From CAVOGJ01 sp963700865 (GTDB lineage Bacteria; Planctomycetota; Planctomycetia; Pirellulales; Pirellulaceae), in the NCBI GenBank assembly GCA_963700865.1, contig CAVOZC010000016.1, positions 124,001 to 188,000 of the forward strand: a stretch of 64,000 nt of DNA, read 5' to 3'. The notes under the pieces were generated by a model that saw only the letters and a program-made list of their open reading frames with translations, had not been told where the DNA came from and searched no databases. A program made the position numbers and the translations under genes. Position 1 is the first letter of the stretch. The number at the start of each line of letters is the position of its first letter. Of the stretch, positions 29,779-39,124 are shown piece after piece.

Positions 29779-31497
29779 TCACTCGCGGGCCAGGTTTCCA
29801 CGCGCCTTCACGGCTTGTACCACGATCAGTACCACCAGATAGCCAGCTACAACCATCAGCCCAGGTCTGCCCGCCATTTTCGCGACGGCAGAAACGCCGG
29901 CCGCGGTGGCCGCGGTGGCCGCCACCGCCATCAGGCCGTTGCACAACCACCGCCGCCAGCCTTGTGGCACGTCGCTGCCGAGCAGCTTCCGGCTGTTCAT
30001 CATCACGAAAAAAGTGACGTACGCGATCGGCAACAGCATCGATCCGAATACGCCCGCCACAATCGTCAGCCAGGCGCGGGTTTCGCCGGTCCACACCAGC
30101 GGCCATAAGGCACCCGTGGCCGAAACCATACAGCCGGCTCGAAACAGCCAGCCCTGACTGGGTCGGTTGAACACTTCGCACACAACGAATCCCGAGATCA
30201 ACATGATCAGCGAAATCGAGGAGAGTGTCATGCCGACAACACCGAGTCCAAAAATGAAATTCGAAAAGAAACGTCCCCCTTGACCATCCTTGTCCGCGAA
30301 CAGCTGCTGCAGAGAGGCGGCCAAATCAAAGGTGTCCCGCCGCACAAGGACCGCAGCCATCTTTTTTTCTGGTAACGAGATCACGTCGGCCGGCAATTCG
30401 GGATGCAGCGTGGCGGCATCCAGCCGGTTTTGTAGCAATTTCTCGTAGGCTTTTTCGAAATGGGGCGGAGCTTGAACCTCACCCTCCGAAAACACAAAGC
30501 CCGCCGGTGCTTTCGCATGGAACTGTTGAGCCGACGCGATAACGATACAACAGGTGGCCAACACGAAGGGAATGAAGGTGCCTGTCGAGAGATCGAAAAT
30601 CGTCAGCGTGCGAAACGCCCGATCCCAACCTCGCGAGAGCAGTGTGTACGGTAGCATGAAGGTCATGTTAATTCCCACGGCCGCGGCACCGGAGCTGAGC
30701 ATGACATCCCGTTGTTCGCTGACAATCAAATCACTCCAGTAGGCGCGCGCCGCGGGCGATTCGATCGCCTGCAGAAAGCCTTGAAAACTCGCTGCCGGCG
30801 CGTAGAACTGTCGCGGGTTGGGGATAAAGCCCTTGATGACGGCCGACCAGTCGATGCCCTGTTCCACCAGCGACATGCGAATCACCACGCCGATAAAGCT
30901 CGCCACAATCACGGCCACGACGACTTTCAGGACCAGATCGTAGATCTTGACGCCCACGCTGCCGCTGCCATAACTCCAGGTCACCAGCGTGCAGATGACC
31001 AGAATCGTTAGGGAGACGACCCATTTCCCCAATTCGCTGCCGGATTCTCCCGCGGCCAGCGGTCCGTCGCCCGTGAACACACCAGGAAAGAAGTTTTGCT
31101 CACAAACGGCATAGCAGAGTGAGTACTGAGGCAGGGACCAGACCATATTGGCGACGAGCGTTGCGGCCAGCCACGACCAGCCCAACACCGGGTTGATATG
31201 CTGATTGATGGCTCGAAACGGCCGTTCTCCGGTCGACAGCGTCACATAACTGATGGCGCTCAACATAATCACGCCCAGGATCATGGCGAACGGCTGCAGC
31301 CACAAGAGCGTCATGCCGCCGAGAATTCCCAGGTAAAGGCTGCTCCCGAGCGAACCACCGCCCAGTGTCAACGCGCTCTGTAACCACCCCGGGCCCGATA
31401 GACCGATACATGTCTTGATCCTGGCCCAACCGCCGGCCTCTTCCGCGGCCAGCAACCGCTGGCGGTCCATTGCGACACGTGCAGGGTCAAACGACAT
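29779..31497 (-). CDS. Divergent NRAMP-family-like transporter
   Basis: The protein has 572 residues and about eleven hydrophobic segments. The first helix (GPGWLQSALTLGGGSLGSSL, about 33-55) aligns with NRAMP TM1, but the metal-binding DPGN is replaced by GGGS. TM6 reads INMTFMLPYTLLSRG, where canonical NRAMP has a MPHN-like motif. A soluble insert sits around 340-410. The LeuT-like fold is therefore expected, but classical Mn/Fe transport is doubtful. GAGG about 8 bp before the ATG supports this start. It is followed on its strand only by the convergent ABC exporter; the SDR gene lies upstream. Confidence 0.85.
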   Translation of the reverse strand: MSFDPARVAMDRQRLLAAEEAGGWARIKTCIGLSGPGWLQSALTLGGGSLGSSLYLGILGGMTLLWLQPFAMILGVIMLSAISYVTLSTGERPFRAINQHINPVLGWSWLAATLVANMVWSLPQYSLCYAVCEQNFFPGVFTGDGPLAAGESGSELGKWVVSLTILVICTLVTWSYGSGSVGVKIYDLVLKVVVAVIVASFIGVVIRMSLVEQGIDWSAVIKGFIPNPRQFYAPAASFQGFLQAIESPAARAYWSDLIVSEQRDVMLSSGAAAVGINMTFMLPYTLLSRGWDRAFRTLTIFDLSTGTFIPFVLATCCIVIASAQQFHAKAPAGFVFSEGEVQAPPHFEKAYEKLLQNRLDAATLHPELPADVISLPEKKMAAVLVRRDTFDLAASLQQLFADKDGQGGRFFSNFIFGLGVVGMTLSSISLIMLISGFVVCEVFNRPSQGWLFRAGCMVSATGALWPLVWTGETRAWLTIVAGVFGSMLLPIAYVTFFVMMNSRKLLGSDVPQGWRRWLCNGLMAVAATAATAAGVSAVAKMAGRPGLMVVAGYLVVLIVVQAVKARGNLARE

Positions 31498-31568
31498 GCG
31501 AGATACCTCGGTTTAGATCAAGCAAACAAATTCCAAAAGGCCAACAACCGCTCGGTCAGCACAAGCCG

Positions 31569-32321
31569 TCAGCGTACGATTTGCATCGTCATGCCGCCAT
31601 CGATCACGATCGACTCGCCGGTGATAAACTCGTTGGTCAACAAAAGACGCGCGGCGTCCGCGACGTCCTCCACGGTCCCCTCACGATGCAGGGGAATCCG
31701 TTGCGATAAGTTGTGGGCTTGTTGCTCATCCGTCATGCCACTATGAAACCGAGTGCGGATGATGCCAGGAGCCAGGCAATTGACGCGAATGTTGTCATCG
31801 GCCAAGTCCCGAGCTAGAGCCCGGGTGAATTGGAGAATAGCGCCCTTGACCGTACAATACGCGAGGGCGCCTGGACAACCGCGGATACCGGCCGCGGATG
31901 AAATGAGCAGGATCGCGCCTTCCTGGTTTTTCTTCAGCCACGGCAGTGCGGCGCGACAAAGATAATAAGCCGCGTCGACATGCACGGCGAACGTCTCACG
32001 CCATTGAGCAGGAGTGACCTCGGCGAGCGATCCGGGCGACGGTCCACCCGCGGAGTGGATCAGCACGTCCACGCCCCCCAGTTGTTTCGCGGCTTCCGCC
32101 ACGCACCGCTCAATCTCGTCCGGTTCGGCCATGTCCGCCGTGATCAGGACCGCTTGGTGATCAAGGGTCTGCAGACGCGATAAGAGGCGCTCGGCGTCGT
32201 CATCCCGTTGCCGCCCATTGATGGCAACGTGGGCTCCTGCCTTCGCCACGTCCAGGGCAATCGCCGCCCCGATGCCGCGTGTCCCGCCGGTGATGAGTAC
32301 TCGTTTTCCCGCGAGGTTCAT
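31569..32321 (-). CDS. Short-chain dehydrogenase/reductase (FabG-like)
   Basis: The ATG at 32321 (preceded by GGGAG) gives 250 residues; an in-frame ATG at 32435 would add a non-homologous leader. Seen: cofactor motif LITGGTRGIGAAIA, NAG-like IHSAGG, catalytic Ser in LLISSAAGIRG and Tyr/Lys in AYCTVKGAILQ, and IRVNCLAPGIIRT. Classical SDR length and order, ending with GESIVIDGGMTM. An NAD(P)H-dependent oxidoreductase; substrate not determinable. It lies about 70 bp upstream of the NRAMP-like gene on the same strand. Confidence 0.92.
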   Translation of the reverse strand: MNLAGKRVLITGGTRGIGAAIALDVAKAGAHVAINGRQRDDDAERLLSRLQTLDHQAVLITADMAEPDEIERCVAEAAKQLGGVDVLIHSAGGPSPGSLAEVTPAQWRETFAVHVDAAYYLCRAALPWLKKNQEGAILLISSAAGIRGCPGALAYCTVKGAILQFTRALARDLADDNIRVNCLAPGIIRTRFHSGMTDEQQAHNLSQRIPLHREGTVEDVADAARLLLTNEFITGESIVIDGGMTMQIVR

Positions 32322-32504
32322 GTGTGTCTGCTCCCGTCGGTGATGCGGTGGCCATGATGCGTGGTAGTGATAAACGTTGTAGAGTACCGCGCCAACTCCG
32401 ACAGGTAGAGCCGGCAGGGACTGAAAAAGCGGCAATCAATTCCGGAAATTTGACGGGGCCAGGACGGCGATCCGACTGGCGCGGCCTTCCCGCCGGGCAG
32501 GACG

Positions 32505-32525
32505 GTGGCTGGAAGTCCCAGCCAC
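32505..32525. repeat. Intergenic palindrome GTGGCTGGAAGTCCCAGCCAC
   Basis: This 21-bp dyad lies in the 329-bp gap between the SDR start and the DUF1559 stop; a second copy is 120 bp further on. Core CCCAGCCA is shared with the palindromes at 4907 and 23306. It may act as a REP-like element or bidirectional terminator. Confidence 0.55.
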
Positions 32526-32624
32526 GTTATGGAGTGCGGCGATCCTGCGTCGCTTTCCCCGACCCGCCGGCTGGGGTCTGCATCCACCACGCAGGGCACG
32601 ACGAACACGAAGCGGTGGGGGACG

Positions 32625-32645
32625 GTGGCTGGGAGCCCCAGCCAC
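32625..32645. repeat. Intergenic palindrome GTGGCTGGGAGCCCCAGCCAC
   Basis: Second copy of the dyad at 32505-32525, differing at two central positions. It lies 5 bp past the DUF1559 stop codon, where it could form a terminator-like hairpin for the minus-strand transcript, though no T-tract follows. Confidence 0.55.
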
Positions 32646-32650
32646 GAGGA

Positions 32651-33568
32651 TCACGGCGCCGTCACGGCTTGCCCATCGTCCCGCGAACATAGCGACTCGA
32701 AGGCGGTCGTTTCGATATCGTACCCCAGCAATTCGACGTGGCCGTCCGCGAACAGAAATACCGCGCCACTCGGATGGTAACTCCAATAGTGCGTGTCGTG
32801 TGTCCCGTCGGGAGAACCGGGTAGCAGACCCAATCGGGTGTCGAGATAGGCGTCCCGATGGTACGTCGGACCAAAGGTCCAACCCCAATAGGCATCTTCG
32901 CTCAAGCCCCGCTCCCCCACGGCAATGGTCGAGGAAAGGCCGTCGGTCACATGTTTGAAGGAGATGCGTTTCCGCCCGTGCCGACCATCCTGCAGATTCC
33001 TCGGCGCCCGGCCCTTGTCGTTGGTGACGAATATGCCGTCATAGAGTTGGCGTCTTGCGGCCCCGCCGATCGTGCCCCAGGTCCCCGCGGACGCGAAATA
33101 GTCCGCCAGCGGCGTCATGATATTGGCTTCGTTCCAACGATAAATGGTCTGGCTCTGTGGATCGCTCGGGCAGGCAAAATCCTGAATGATGTTGTCCGAT
33201 AGCGACTGGTCCGGGCGGCGGAAGTAGCTGACGTAATTGAGGTCGAAATCAATTTGATCAAATTCGTTCTGTCGTTCCAGGAAGGGCAGAATGTCGGTCC
33301 GCCATGACCATTCGTTTTTTGGATTGCGCCCGGGAATCACTTTCCAGTCGAGTTCGATGTTGGGAAGTCGCTTTTTGGTGCCGTGATAATTATGGAGTGC
33401 CAAGCCGATCTGTTTATTGTTGTTGACGCATTGCAAGCGTCTGGCTGACGCCCGCGCGGTCTGCACGGCAGGCAGCAACAAAGCCACCAGAATGCCGATG
33501 ATGGCAATCACCACCAAAAGTTCCACCAACGTGAAGGCGGTTCGAAGCTTAAATGGTCCAGACTTCAT
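32651..33568 (-). CDS. DUF1559 pseudopilin-like protein
   Basis: The N-terminus carries a type IV pilin/GspG methylation motif: AFTLVELLVVIAIIGILVAL, then LLPAVQTARASARR. The central part holds CVNNNKQIGLALHNYHG, and the C-terminus ends with the H-x9-DG-type motif VFLFADGHVELL. This is the paralogous DUF1559 family that is expanded by hundreds in some Planctomycetes. The ATG at 33568 has GAGG 5 bp before it; an ATG at 33586 overlaps the upstream stop as ATGA. The family is thought to be prepilin-peptidase processed and surface-associated; the exact role is unknown. Confidence 0.93.
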   Translation of the reverse strand: MKSGPFKLRTAFTLVELLVVIAIIGILVALLLPAVQTARASARRLQCVNNNKQIGLALHNYHGTKKRLPNIELDWKVIPGRNPKNEWSWRTDILPFLERQNEFDQIDFDLNYVSYFRRPDQSLSDNIIQDFACPSDPQSQTIYRWNEANIMTPLADYFASAGTWGTIGGAARRQLYDGIFVTNDKGRAPRNLQDGRHGRKRISFKHVTDGLSSTIAVGERGLSEDAYWGWTFGPTYHRDAYLDTRLGLLPGSPDGTHDTHYWSYHPSGAVFLFADGHVELLGYDIETTAFESLCSRDDGQAVTAP

Positions 33569-33582
33569 AAATACCTCAGGGC

Positions 33583-34023
33583 TCATTTCGAAGATTCGTC
33601 GGGTGCAGCGGATGCCTGTTCCGCGTCGTCATTGTCCATGGGCGGGGATTCGAAATCGATCTGCAGCTCGAATGGCGCCGTGGTCGGGACGTCGACGAGA
33701 GTTTCCACCTGCGACGCGTCCGGGCGGCCGAATTCGGATTTGGGCATCAGAATCGCCTGGTGCCGCCCCGCCACCGGTCCATCTGATGTGGAAAAGCGAA
33801 ACGAGCCGTCGAGTACCTGGACCGAGGTCGTGGGCCCCCGCACGGGTCGTACCGGGCGTAAGGTCATGCTGCCGGACCACGGTTTCCCATCGAGGGTGAC
33901 TTGACCGGTCACCGGCATGCGATCCCAGTGGTCGGATTGCTCGCATCCCACCGACAGGACCAGGAACACGGTCATGCCGACGAGGACGCCGCAGCACGGA
34001 AGATGGTAGTCGAGAGCACGCAC
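33583..34023 (-). CDS. Small lipoprotein with transthyretin-like fold, paired with DUF1559
   Basis: The frame is open from 34194, but the first ~55 residues are basic and unlike a signal. A GTG at 34023 gives LPCCGVLVGMTVFLVLSVGC, a lipobox-type signal with the Cys ahead of EQSD. The mature part VTGQVTLDGKPWSGSMTLRP is the carboxypeptidase-regulatory/transthyretin-like pattern of planctomycete lipoproteins. It ends in an acidic low-complexity tail. The stop overlaps the DUF1559 reading region (ATGA), so they are co-transcribed, a common planctomycete pair. The start is uncertain (ATGs at 33975 and 34194). Confidence 0.75.
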   Translation of the reverse strand: MRALDYHLPCCGVLVGMTVFLVLSVGCEQSDHWDRMPVTGQVTLDGKPWSGSMTLRPVRPVRGPTTSVQVLDGSFRFSTSDGPVAGRHQAILMPKSEFGRPDASQVETLVDVPTTAPFELQIDFESPPMDNDDAEQASAAPDESSK

Positions 34024-34212
34024 GGAATTACGTTTTGATAGGTTGCCGATTGAGAGGCGGTCGCCCCGATGTGGTTGATCACGACCCCCTTGCCGCCGCC
34101 AGCGACAGGCACTCAGCCGCAGGAAAAGCAGGATCAAGTATAAACGGCTTTGGCCGCTCTTGCTATCACTAAGGCTGAGATCCACGTTTGGCATGGTCTT
34201 TTTGCCAACCCG

Positions 34213-35307
34213 CTAATTCGGGCTGGCAGGCTGAGGCCGGTATGGCCACGTGGGGCTGCCCGGCGGATCAAACGGCATGGTTGTCTTGCCCACCCCAAAG
34301 TCGGCCGGGCTCAGCCGTCGCCGCTCCCAATATCGATTGTCCTCGATAAAGCCATAGAAGCTTGGATAGAAGGGGTCGACAAAATCAACGTCGGCTTGCG
34401 CGGGCACGTCTTGTCCCAGCAGAAAGAGAGCCGCGTTGACGATCAGACGCCGCAGATCGGCGCTGAGGAAGTCGACCGATGCCCCGGCCGTGGTGCAGAA
34501 TGACTGCCCCTGCGTGCTTCCGTTCGGCGCTGTATAGCGATGCAGCCAAGCCAGTGGCTGGGGCGGTTCGTTCAGGGGGCCGCGGACATTGGGCGCGTCC
34601 GGCGCCAGCGATTCCGTGACCGCCCCCCGGAGCAAAATCGTATCGTCAGCGGTCAGATGAGTGACGCCGTACGTGTCCGAAGGCGTGACGAAGGATCTGA
34701 CACCGCGGAGGACAGGATGCGCCTTCTGCAGCGGCTCCAGAATGGCTCGACAGCCCTGCACCTTGTGTTGTCCGTGATGGCAAACCCATTCCTCGCCAAG
34801 CACCCGACGCCCAAAGGCGGCTTGAGAGAGAGTTTCACCAAAGGTGCCGTCGCCCGCAAAGGCATGCGTCGCGGTCCGCAAACCGATGACTGGTTTTCCC
34901 GCGTTGAGAAACTCGGTGATATGCGTCGCCTGTTCGGATGTGAGGCGGCGGAAGCGTGTCGCGATAATCATGAGATCGGCTTGCTGGAGCCGTTCCAGTC
35001 CTCGCAGCCCTTCCTGGTGATTGGGATCGATGTAGCTGCCATCAGGGTCGAAGGAAAACAGTATCGTGCAATCGATGCCATATTTGTGGCTAAAAATTTT
35101 GCCTAACATGGGCAGCGATTCCTCGGAGCGATACTCCTCGTCCCCCGAAATGAGGACGATGTGCCGCGGCTGGGCCGGGGCACCGGCTGCCGGCAGAAAA
35201 AGGACCTGGTCCAAACCGCCAGCCGTTGTGGTTTCGGCTGGCGCGCAAGTGACGATCGACGTGCAGACGATGAATTGCAGCAGCAGGCCAAACCAGGCTC
35301 GTCGCAT
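34213..35307 (-). CDS. ThuA-like domain secreted protein
   Basis: The ATG at 35307 gives MRRAWFGLLLQFIVC, a signal peptide; an ATG 16 codons earlier (35355) is possible. The body matches the ThuA/glutamine-amidotransferase-like fold: HIVLISGDEEYRSEESLPML, DLMIIATRFRRL, GKPVIGLRTATHAF and FVTPSDTYGVTHL. ThuA proteins are linked to trehalose/sugar utilisation and, in Planctomycetes, to exported carbohydrate processing. The C-terminal ~50 residues (YPSFYGFIEDNRYWERRRLS) are a planctomycete tail. Reaction unknown. Confidence 0.87.
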   Translation of the reverse strand: MRRAWFGLLLQFIVCTSIVTCAPAETTTAGGLDQVLFLPAAGAPAQPRHIVLISGDEEYRSEESLPMLGKIFSHKYGIDCTILFSFDPDGSYIDPNHQEGLRGLERLQQADLMIIATRFRRLTSEQATHITEFLNAGKPVIGLRTATHAFAGDGTFGETLSQAAFGRRVLGEEWVCHHGQHKVQGCRAILEPLQKAHPVLRGVRSFVTPSDTYGVTHLTADDTILLRGAVTESLAPDAPNVRGPLNEPPQPLAWLHRYTAPNGSTQGQSFCTTAGASVDFLSADLRRLIVNAALFLLGQDVPAQADVDFVDPFYPSFYGFIEDNRYWERRRLSPADFGVGKTTMPFDPPGSPTWPYRPQPASPN

Positions 35308-35366
35308 CGTCAATCGCCAAAGTGGGAAATCCAGACTCCGGGACGTAGCAGCCATGGCGGGGGAAC

Positions 35367-35932
35367 CTAGGAAGTTGCGTTGCCGTCAAGTTGCCGCTGG
35401 GCATCAACGATCAGCAGCCGAGCTCGCTCCAGACACATCTCGACCTCATCGAGGTAACCGTCTGCCGCGGCCGACCAGGCGCGATTGACCGCGCGACTTC
35501 CGCGGCGGCGAATTCCGTCATCACGTTCGCATAGGCCGTGAGACCCTGCTGTCGAATGATGCTCTCGCGCGATTCAACGAATTCATTGAAATCCTCCGCG
35601 CAGCAATCGTCAATCCGCGCGACGATTTCGCTCGGTGCCAGTTGCGGCAAATCGACCTGCAGTTGAACGATGGATTGACGCAGGCGTTCGAGGGTCGGAG
35701 CCAGCGAGGCAAAATCGACGTCGGCTTGTGACTCTTCCGATGTGAAGGCAAGGCGGCTGGTCCGAAATAAAATGATGCCCACGACGCCGACGGCCAGTGA
35801 CCAGAGGAACCAGGTCCAGGGGATGGTGTTCCATTCGTGGGGCACTGCTTTGACCTGAAATACGGCTGCCAAGGAGCCCGACAGGAAGCCTCCCCACAGC
35901 AACAGCTGTCCCGCAATCGCTTGCACGTTCAT
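35367..35932 (-). CDS. Small two-helix membrane protein next to OPT transporter, one frameshift
   Basis: It starts 11 bp after the OPT stop. Two hydrophobic segments (about 8-25 and 40-60) are followed by a helical cytoplasmic part. The original frame ends at 35411 with a scrambled tail, but near 35495 the adjacent frame continues naturally (RAVNRAWSAAADGYLDEVEM, then LERARLLIVDAQRQL) to a stop at 35367. I take the latter as the true C-terminus. No family is recognised. Position suggests a partner or regulator of the transporter; this is inference only. Confidence 0.7.
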
Positions 35933-35942
35933 GAATGTCCGC

Positions 35943-38288
35943 CTAACTCTGCAAGAAGACCTTAAAGATGGCGATGCCCACCCCCACCAATGCCTCGCCG
36001 ACAATCAAGCCCGCTGCGACAGGGATACCTACCTCCTCGCTGAAACGATGACCCGCGAAACGGTTGCAGGCGACGCGGAGTAAACAGCCAATCGAATAGG
36101 TAAGCACAATATTGAATGGCATATAGAAACCGAGGGCGATGAGCACGCCGATCCCGCCCAAACCGCTGGCGGCCAGCATAAAGCCGAGTGACCCCCCGGC
36201 AACATAGCGGTAGACCGGCACATCCTTGTTAACAATGCCCTCAATCACTGAAGCCAACGCATTGGCCTGCGGCGCCGGCAGATCGTCCGAGCCAATTCCC
36301 CGCGTCTTGTGTAGCGTGAGCATCAGAAAAATGACGATCACCGGCCCCAGCCAGGCCCCGATGAATTGGGCAATTTGTTGCTTGCGCGGCGTGCCTCCGA
36401 CCAAATAACCTGACTTGAGATCGAGCATCATGTCGCTGGCCTGCGAAATCGCGAGACAAATAGCGGCACCCACCACCAGGGACGAGAGAATCGTGCCCGG
36501 TTTATCCAGTCCCGTCTGAGCGATGACGATCAGGATCGTGACCGCGATCAGCGTCATGCCCGAGAGGGGTGACCAATTCGTGCGCCCAATACACTCGGCC
36601 ACGATGACACCCGCAATCCAGATCCAAAGCGTTCCAAGGACGGCCATCAGGATGGCGAGTCGCCAAGTCATGTCTGGCACGGAACGATCGGCGAGGAAGA
36701 TGAGCAGCAGCAAACCCAGGACGACGGCCAGCAATAGTATCCAGATCGGCATTTCGTCTTGGGATGACTGCCCCCCCTCCCCCGCCGTGGCGCCGGCTCG
36801 ACGCATCGAACCGACCGCACTGAGGATGAGTGGAAACGCGACCAGGATGCCGCCCAAGGCGGCGCCGATCAGCATGCCGATGCCCGTGGGTTTGAACAAC
36901 GACTTATTGAGTGCCGAGGGGACCCCCTCGTATCGCTCCGCAGCGGCACTTACCGACAACAACTGCTGTCGAGATGCGGCATCCAGCGCCGGTTCGGATT
37001 GGACCAGATCCAGCAGCGCTCGGGCGTTCGAGGTCGACCGCAAGCGTTCGGCCAACGAGGCCGGCAGGCTCGTCAGCGCCTTCTCGGCCAAAAGAATGTC
37101 GGGGGCCCGCGTATGAGTGTTTAACGCCACCGACAACGGGCAAAGATAGGTCGGAGCGGCCGGGTCGAACGGTTCCCGCCCCTGATCCCTTCGCCAGCTT
37201 GTCTCGATGCCCTGCATCGCGGCGACGATTGTTGTGGCCAGGGGGACATCGAGCAAGTCGCCCAGGCAAGGGGGCCCGTTCGAATCGACCGCGGGTTCCG
37301 CGTCGGATGGGGGCATGCCATTCCGCGGGGCTTCCGCGGCGGCCGCTTCCATCGGGTTCGATGCACGCGGAATGCCCGTCTGTTGCACGAGTCGATCCAC
37401 CAAATCGGGCCGATCGCCCAGCCGCGTGTACGCTTGTTGCAGCAGGTCCCTATCGGTAACGACCGCGGAGCGGATATCCGGATTGATTAGCTGCCGCACA
37501 TCGGGGGCCGCATACTGGGACATGATCGGGGCCAGCAACCAGTAGCAGATAAAGCCTCCCGCACCAAACCAGAAACCGCCGCGTCCGGAGAGAAATCCTA
37601 CGCCAATCGTCATCAGCGATCCGTAGAACGTGATGTTCAGGAGTGAGGGCCAACCGAATCTCTGGCCCACGTAGAAGTCGTGATCGTCACTGACTCCAAA
37701 GCGGGTGATCCAGAGGTAGACGACGGCAGATAGTAGACTGGCCGCCAACAACAAGCAGGCCTTTTTCATCCCGGCCCCTGGCGATTTAAGAATCGTCGCA
37801 ACCGCGATGCCGCCGGGAAACGGCAGACGTTGGAAATCAATCATCTGCTTGCGGAGGGGGATCACAAAGGCCAGGCCAATAAAGGCGCCGGCGATACAAG
37901 CGAAGATCATCAGGCCGACGTCGAAGTCGGCCACCGATTCAAGCCCGGGGCGCTGGCTGAGAATCAACAGGGCGGGCACCGAAAACATGATTCCGGAAGA
38001 TGCGCCATTCACCGCCGAGGCGATCGTCTGGTTGATGTTATTCTCGATAATGCTCGTGCGGCCCATCAAACCCCGCAAGATGCCCCATCCCAGGATGGCA
38101 GCTAATTCCGAACCCTCAATCGAAAAGCCGAGAATGAGGGCAGCATAACTGATCGAAACGGCAATCAGGGATCCCAGGAACCAGCCCACCAGGACCGCGG
38201 ACCACGTCATTTCCGGATACGGTCCGCGGCGAATCAGTTCGCCTTTGCGAGTCTCTTGGTCGGAGCGTGCGGCCATCGGCATTTCCAT
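35943..38288 (-). CDS. OPT-family oligopeptide transporter
   Basis: The frame is open from 38324; the likely start is the ATG at 38288 (or 38282), giving about 781 residues with some 14-16 hydrophobic segments. OPT signatures: GWFLGSLIAVSISYAALILG, LPFPGGIAVATILKSP and, near the C-terminus, GGIGVLIALGFYMPFNIVLT and SEEVGIPVAAGLIVGEALVG. A ~220-residue soluble insert (about 270-480) rich in Ala/Pro and Asp lies between two membrane blocks, longer than in many bacterial OPT proteins. Imports peptides or metal chelates in the family; substrate unclear. Confidence 0.9.
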   Translation of the reverse strand: MEMPMAARSDQETRKGELIRRGPYPEMTWSAVLVGWFLGSLIAVSISYAALILGFSIEGSELAAILGWGILRGLMGRTSIIENNINQTIASAVNGASSGIMFSVPALLILSQRPGLESVADFDVGLMIFACIAGAFIGLAFVIPLRKQMIDFQRLPFPGGIAVATILKSPGAGMKKACLLLAASLLSAVVYLWITRFGVSDDHDFYVGQRFGWPSLLNITFYGSLMTIGVGFLSGRGGFWFGAGGFICYWLLAPIMSQYAAPDVRQLINPDIRSAVVTDRDLLQQAYTRLGDRPDLVDRLVQQTGIPRASNPMEAAAAEAPRNGMPPSDAEPAVDSNGPPCLGDLLDVPLATTIVAAMQGIETSWRRDQGREPFDPAAPTYLCPLSVALNTHTRAPDILLAEKALTSLPASLAERLRSTSNARALLDLVQSEPALDAASRQQLLSVSAAAERYEGVPSALNKSLFKPTGIGMLIGAALGGILVAFPLILSAVGSMRRAGATAGEGGQSSQDEMPIWILLLAVVLGLLLLIFLADRSVPDMTWRLAILMAVLGTLWIWIAGVIVAECIGRTNWSPLSGMTLIAVTILIVIAQTGLDKPGTILSSLVVGAAICLAISQASDMMLDLKSGYLVGGTPRKQQIAQFIGAWLGPVIVIFLMLTLHKTRGIGSDDLPAPQANALASVIEGIVNKDVPVYRYVAGGSLGFMLAASGLGGIGVLIALGFYMPFNIVLTYSIGCLLRVACNRFAGHRFSEEVGIPVAAGLIVGEALVGVGIAIFKVFLQS

Positions 38289-38491
38289 AAAGGGTGCGGA
38301 AGATTGGGCGACAGTGTAATGCAAAAGCCTCCCCCTCGAAACGGTGTGGAAACCGCCCGCCGCGAAGCCGAGTTTCTGTTCCTGCGAATCACGTGTGCGA
38401 TTTGAGGCAAGATTTGCTTTTCATCGGCGAATAGCTGACAATCTCGCTGCCCGTCCACGGGCTTCGCGTGCTTCTGAGGGGGCGAAATCGC

Positions 38492-38746
38492 TTGGAGCTG
38501 CCGCAGCAAGTTGTCACCAATCCGGCTTTGATCTGGGTATTGATCCCGATCACCTACTTTCTTGTGAACGGCATCTGCGAGTTCACAAAGCTCGTACAAA
38601 GACATCAAGAACGCATGGCTCTCATTCGACAGGGGATTTACCCCGACCTGATTGAGTCGGATGAGAGGCCAGACACGAGCCCCGTCAATCACAATAAGAC
38701 CGATTCCCCGCATGTCATTCGTGAGACGGTAGACTATCGCTCGTAG
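38492..38746 (+). CDS. Small one-helix membrane protein
   Basis: A TTG start at 38492 is preceded by AGGGGG at good spacing; the frame also contains a GTG at 38468. Residues about 13-30 form one membrane helix (LIWVLIPITYFLVNGI), followed by a charged part QRHQERMALIRQGIYPD. The ERMALIxxG pattern recurs in small bacterial membrane proteins that precede stress or sigma-related genes, but no function is known. It is divergent from the OPT gene. Confidence 0.6.
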   Translation: MELPQQVVTNPALIWVLIPITYFLVNGICEFTKLVQRHQERMALIRQGIYPDLIESDERPDTSPVNHNKTDSPHVIRETVDYRS

Positions 38747-38824
38747 CGCGGATAATCTCAGGGTAGTCGCCGGTCTTACCGGACAACTATTAGCGTATCG
38801 ATCGATTTTTGAAGGAGTCGAAGC

Positions 38825-39124
38825 ATGGGCGAGAAACAAAGCATGATGGACGACCTGATTCGTGGACTGAAGCAACAGCGGGACGAGCTGGCGCTGCAGA
38901 TTCATCTCGGCAAGCAAGACGCGCAGGACGAGTGGGAGAAGGTGCAGGCCAAGCTGTCGCAGCTCTCCGAGGAATATCAGCCCGTTCGCGACGCCGTCGA
39001 AGAATCGGCGGGCAACGTATTCGAGTCGCTGAAGCTGGTCGCCGGGGAGATTAAGGAAAGCTTCGACCGCATCAAGAAGTCAATCGTTGCGGAGAAGGGT
39101 GCCTCGAAACACGACCACCCGTGA
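38825..39124 (+). CDS. Small helical (coiled-coil) protein of unknown function
   Basis: It has 99 residues with AAGGAG 9 bp before the ATG. The composition is strongly charged with heptad-like spacing: LIRGLKQQRDELALQIHLGK, EWEKVQAKLSQLSEEY, KLVAGEIKESFDRIKKSI. No cysteine. No signal or membrane helix. It lies 78 bp after the small membrane protein and probably shares its transcript; a strong hairpin follows the stop codon. Confidence 0.75.
   Translation: MGEKQSMMDDLIRGLKQQRDELALQIHLGKQDAQDEWEKVQAKLSQLSEEYQPVRDAVEESAGNVFESLKLVAGEIKESFDRIKKSIVAEKGASKHDHP

Noticed and set aside
32322..32435. N-terminal extension of the SDR (ATG at 32435)
   Set aside because: The added residues are not SDR-like; the ATG at 32321 has a good Shine-Dalgarno and starts the fold directly.
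38289..38324. First ATG of the OPT frame
   Set aside because: Residues before the ATG at 38288 carry no conserved sequence; the later start fits the family better, though this is not certain.
38234..38917. 227-codon minus-strand open frame
   Set aside because: It overlaps two better-supported small plus-strand genes and the OPT start; no family features.
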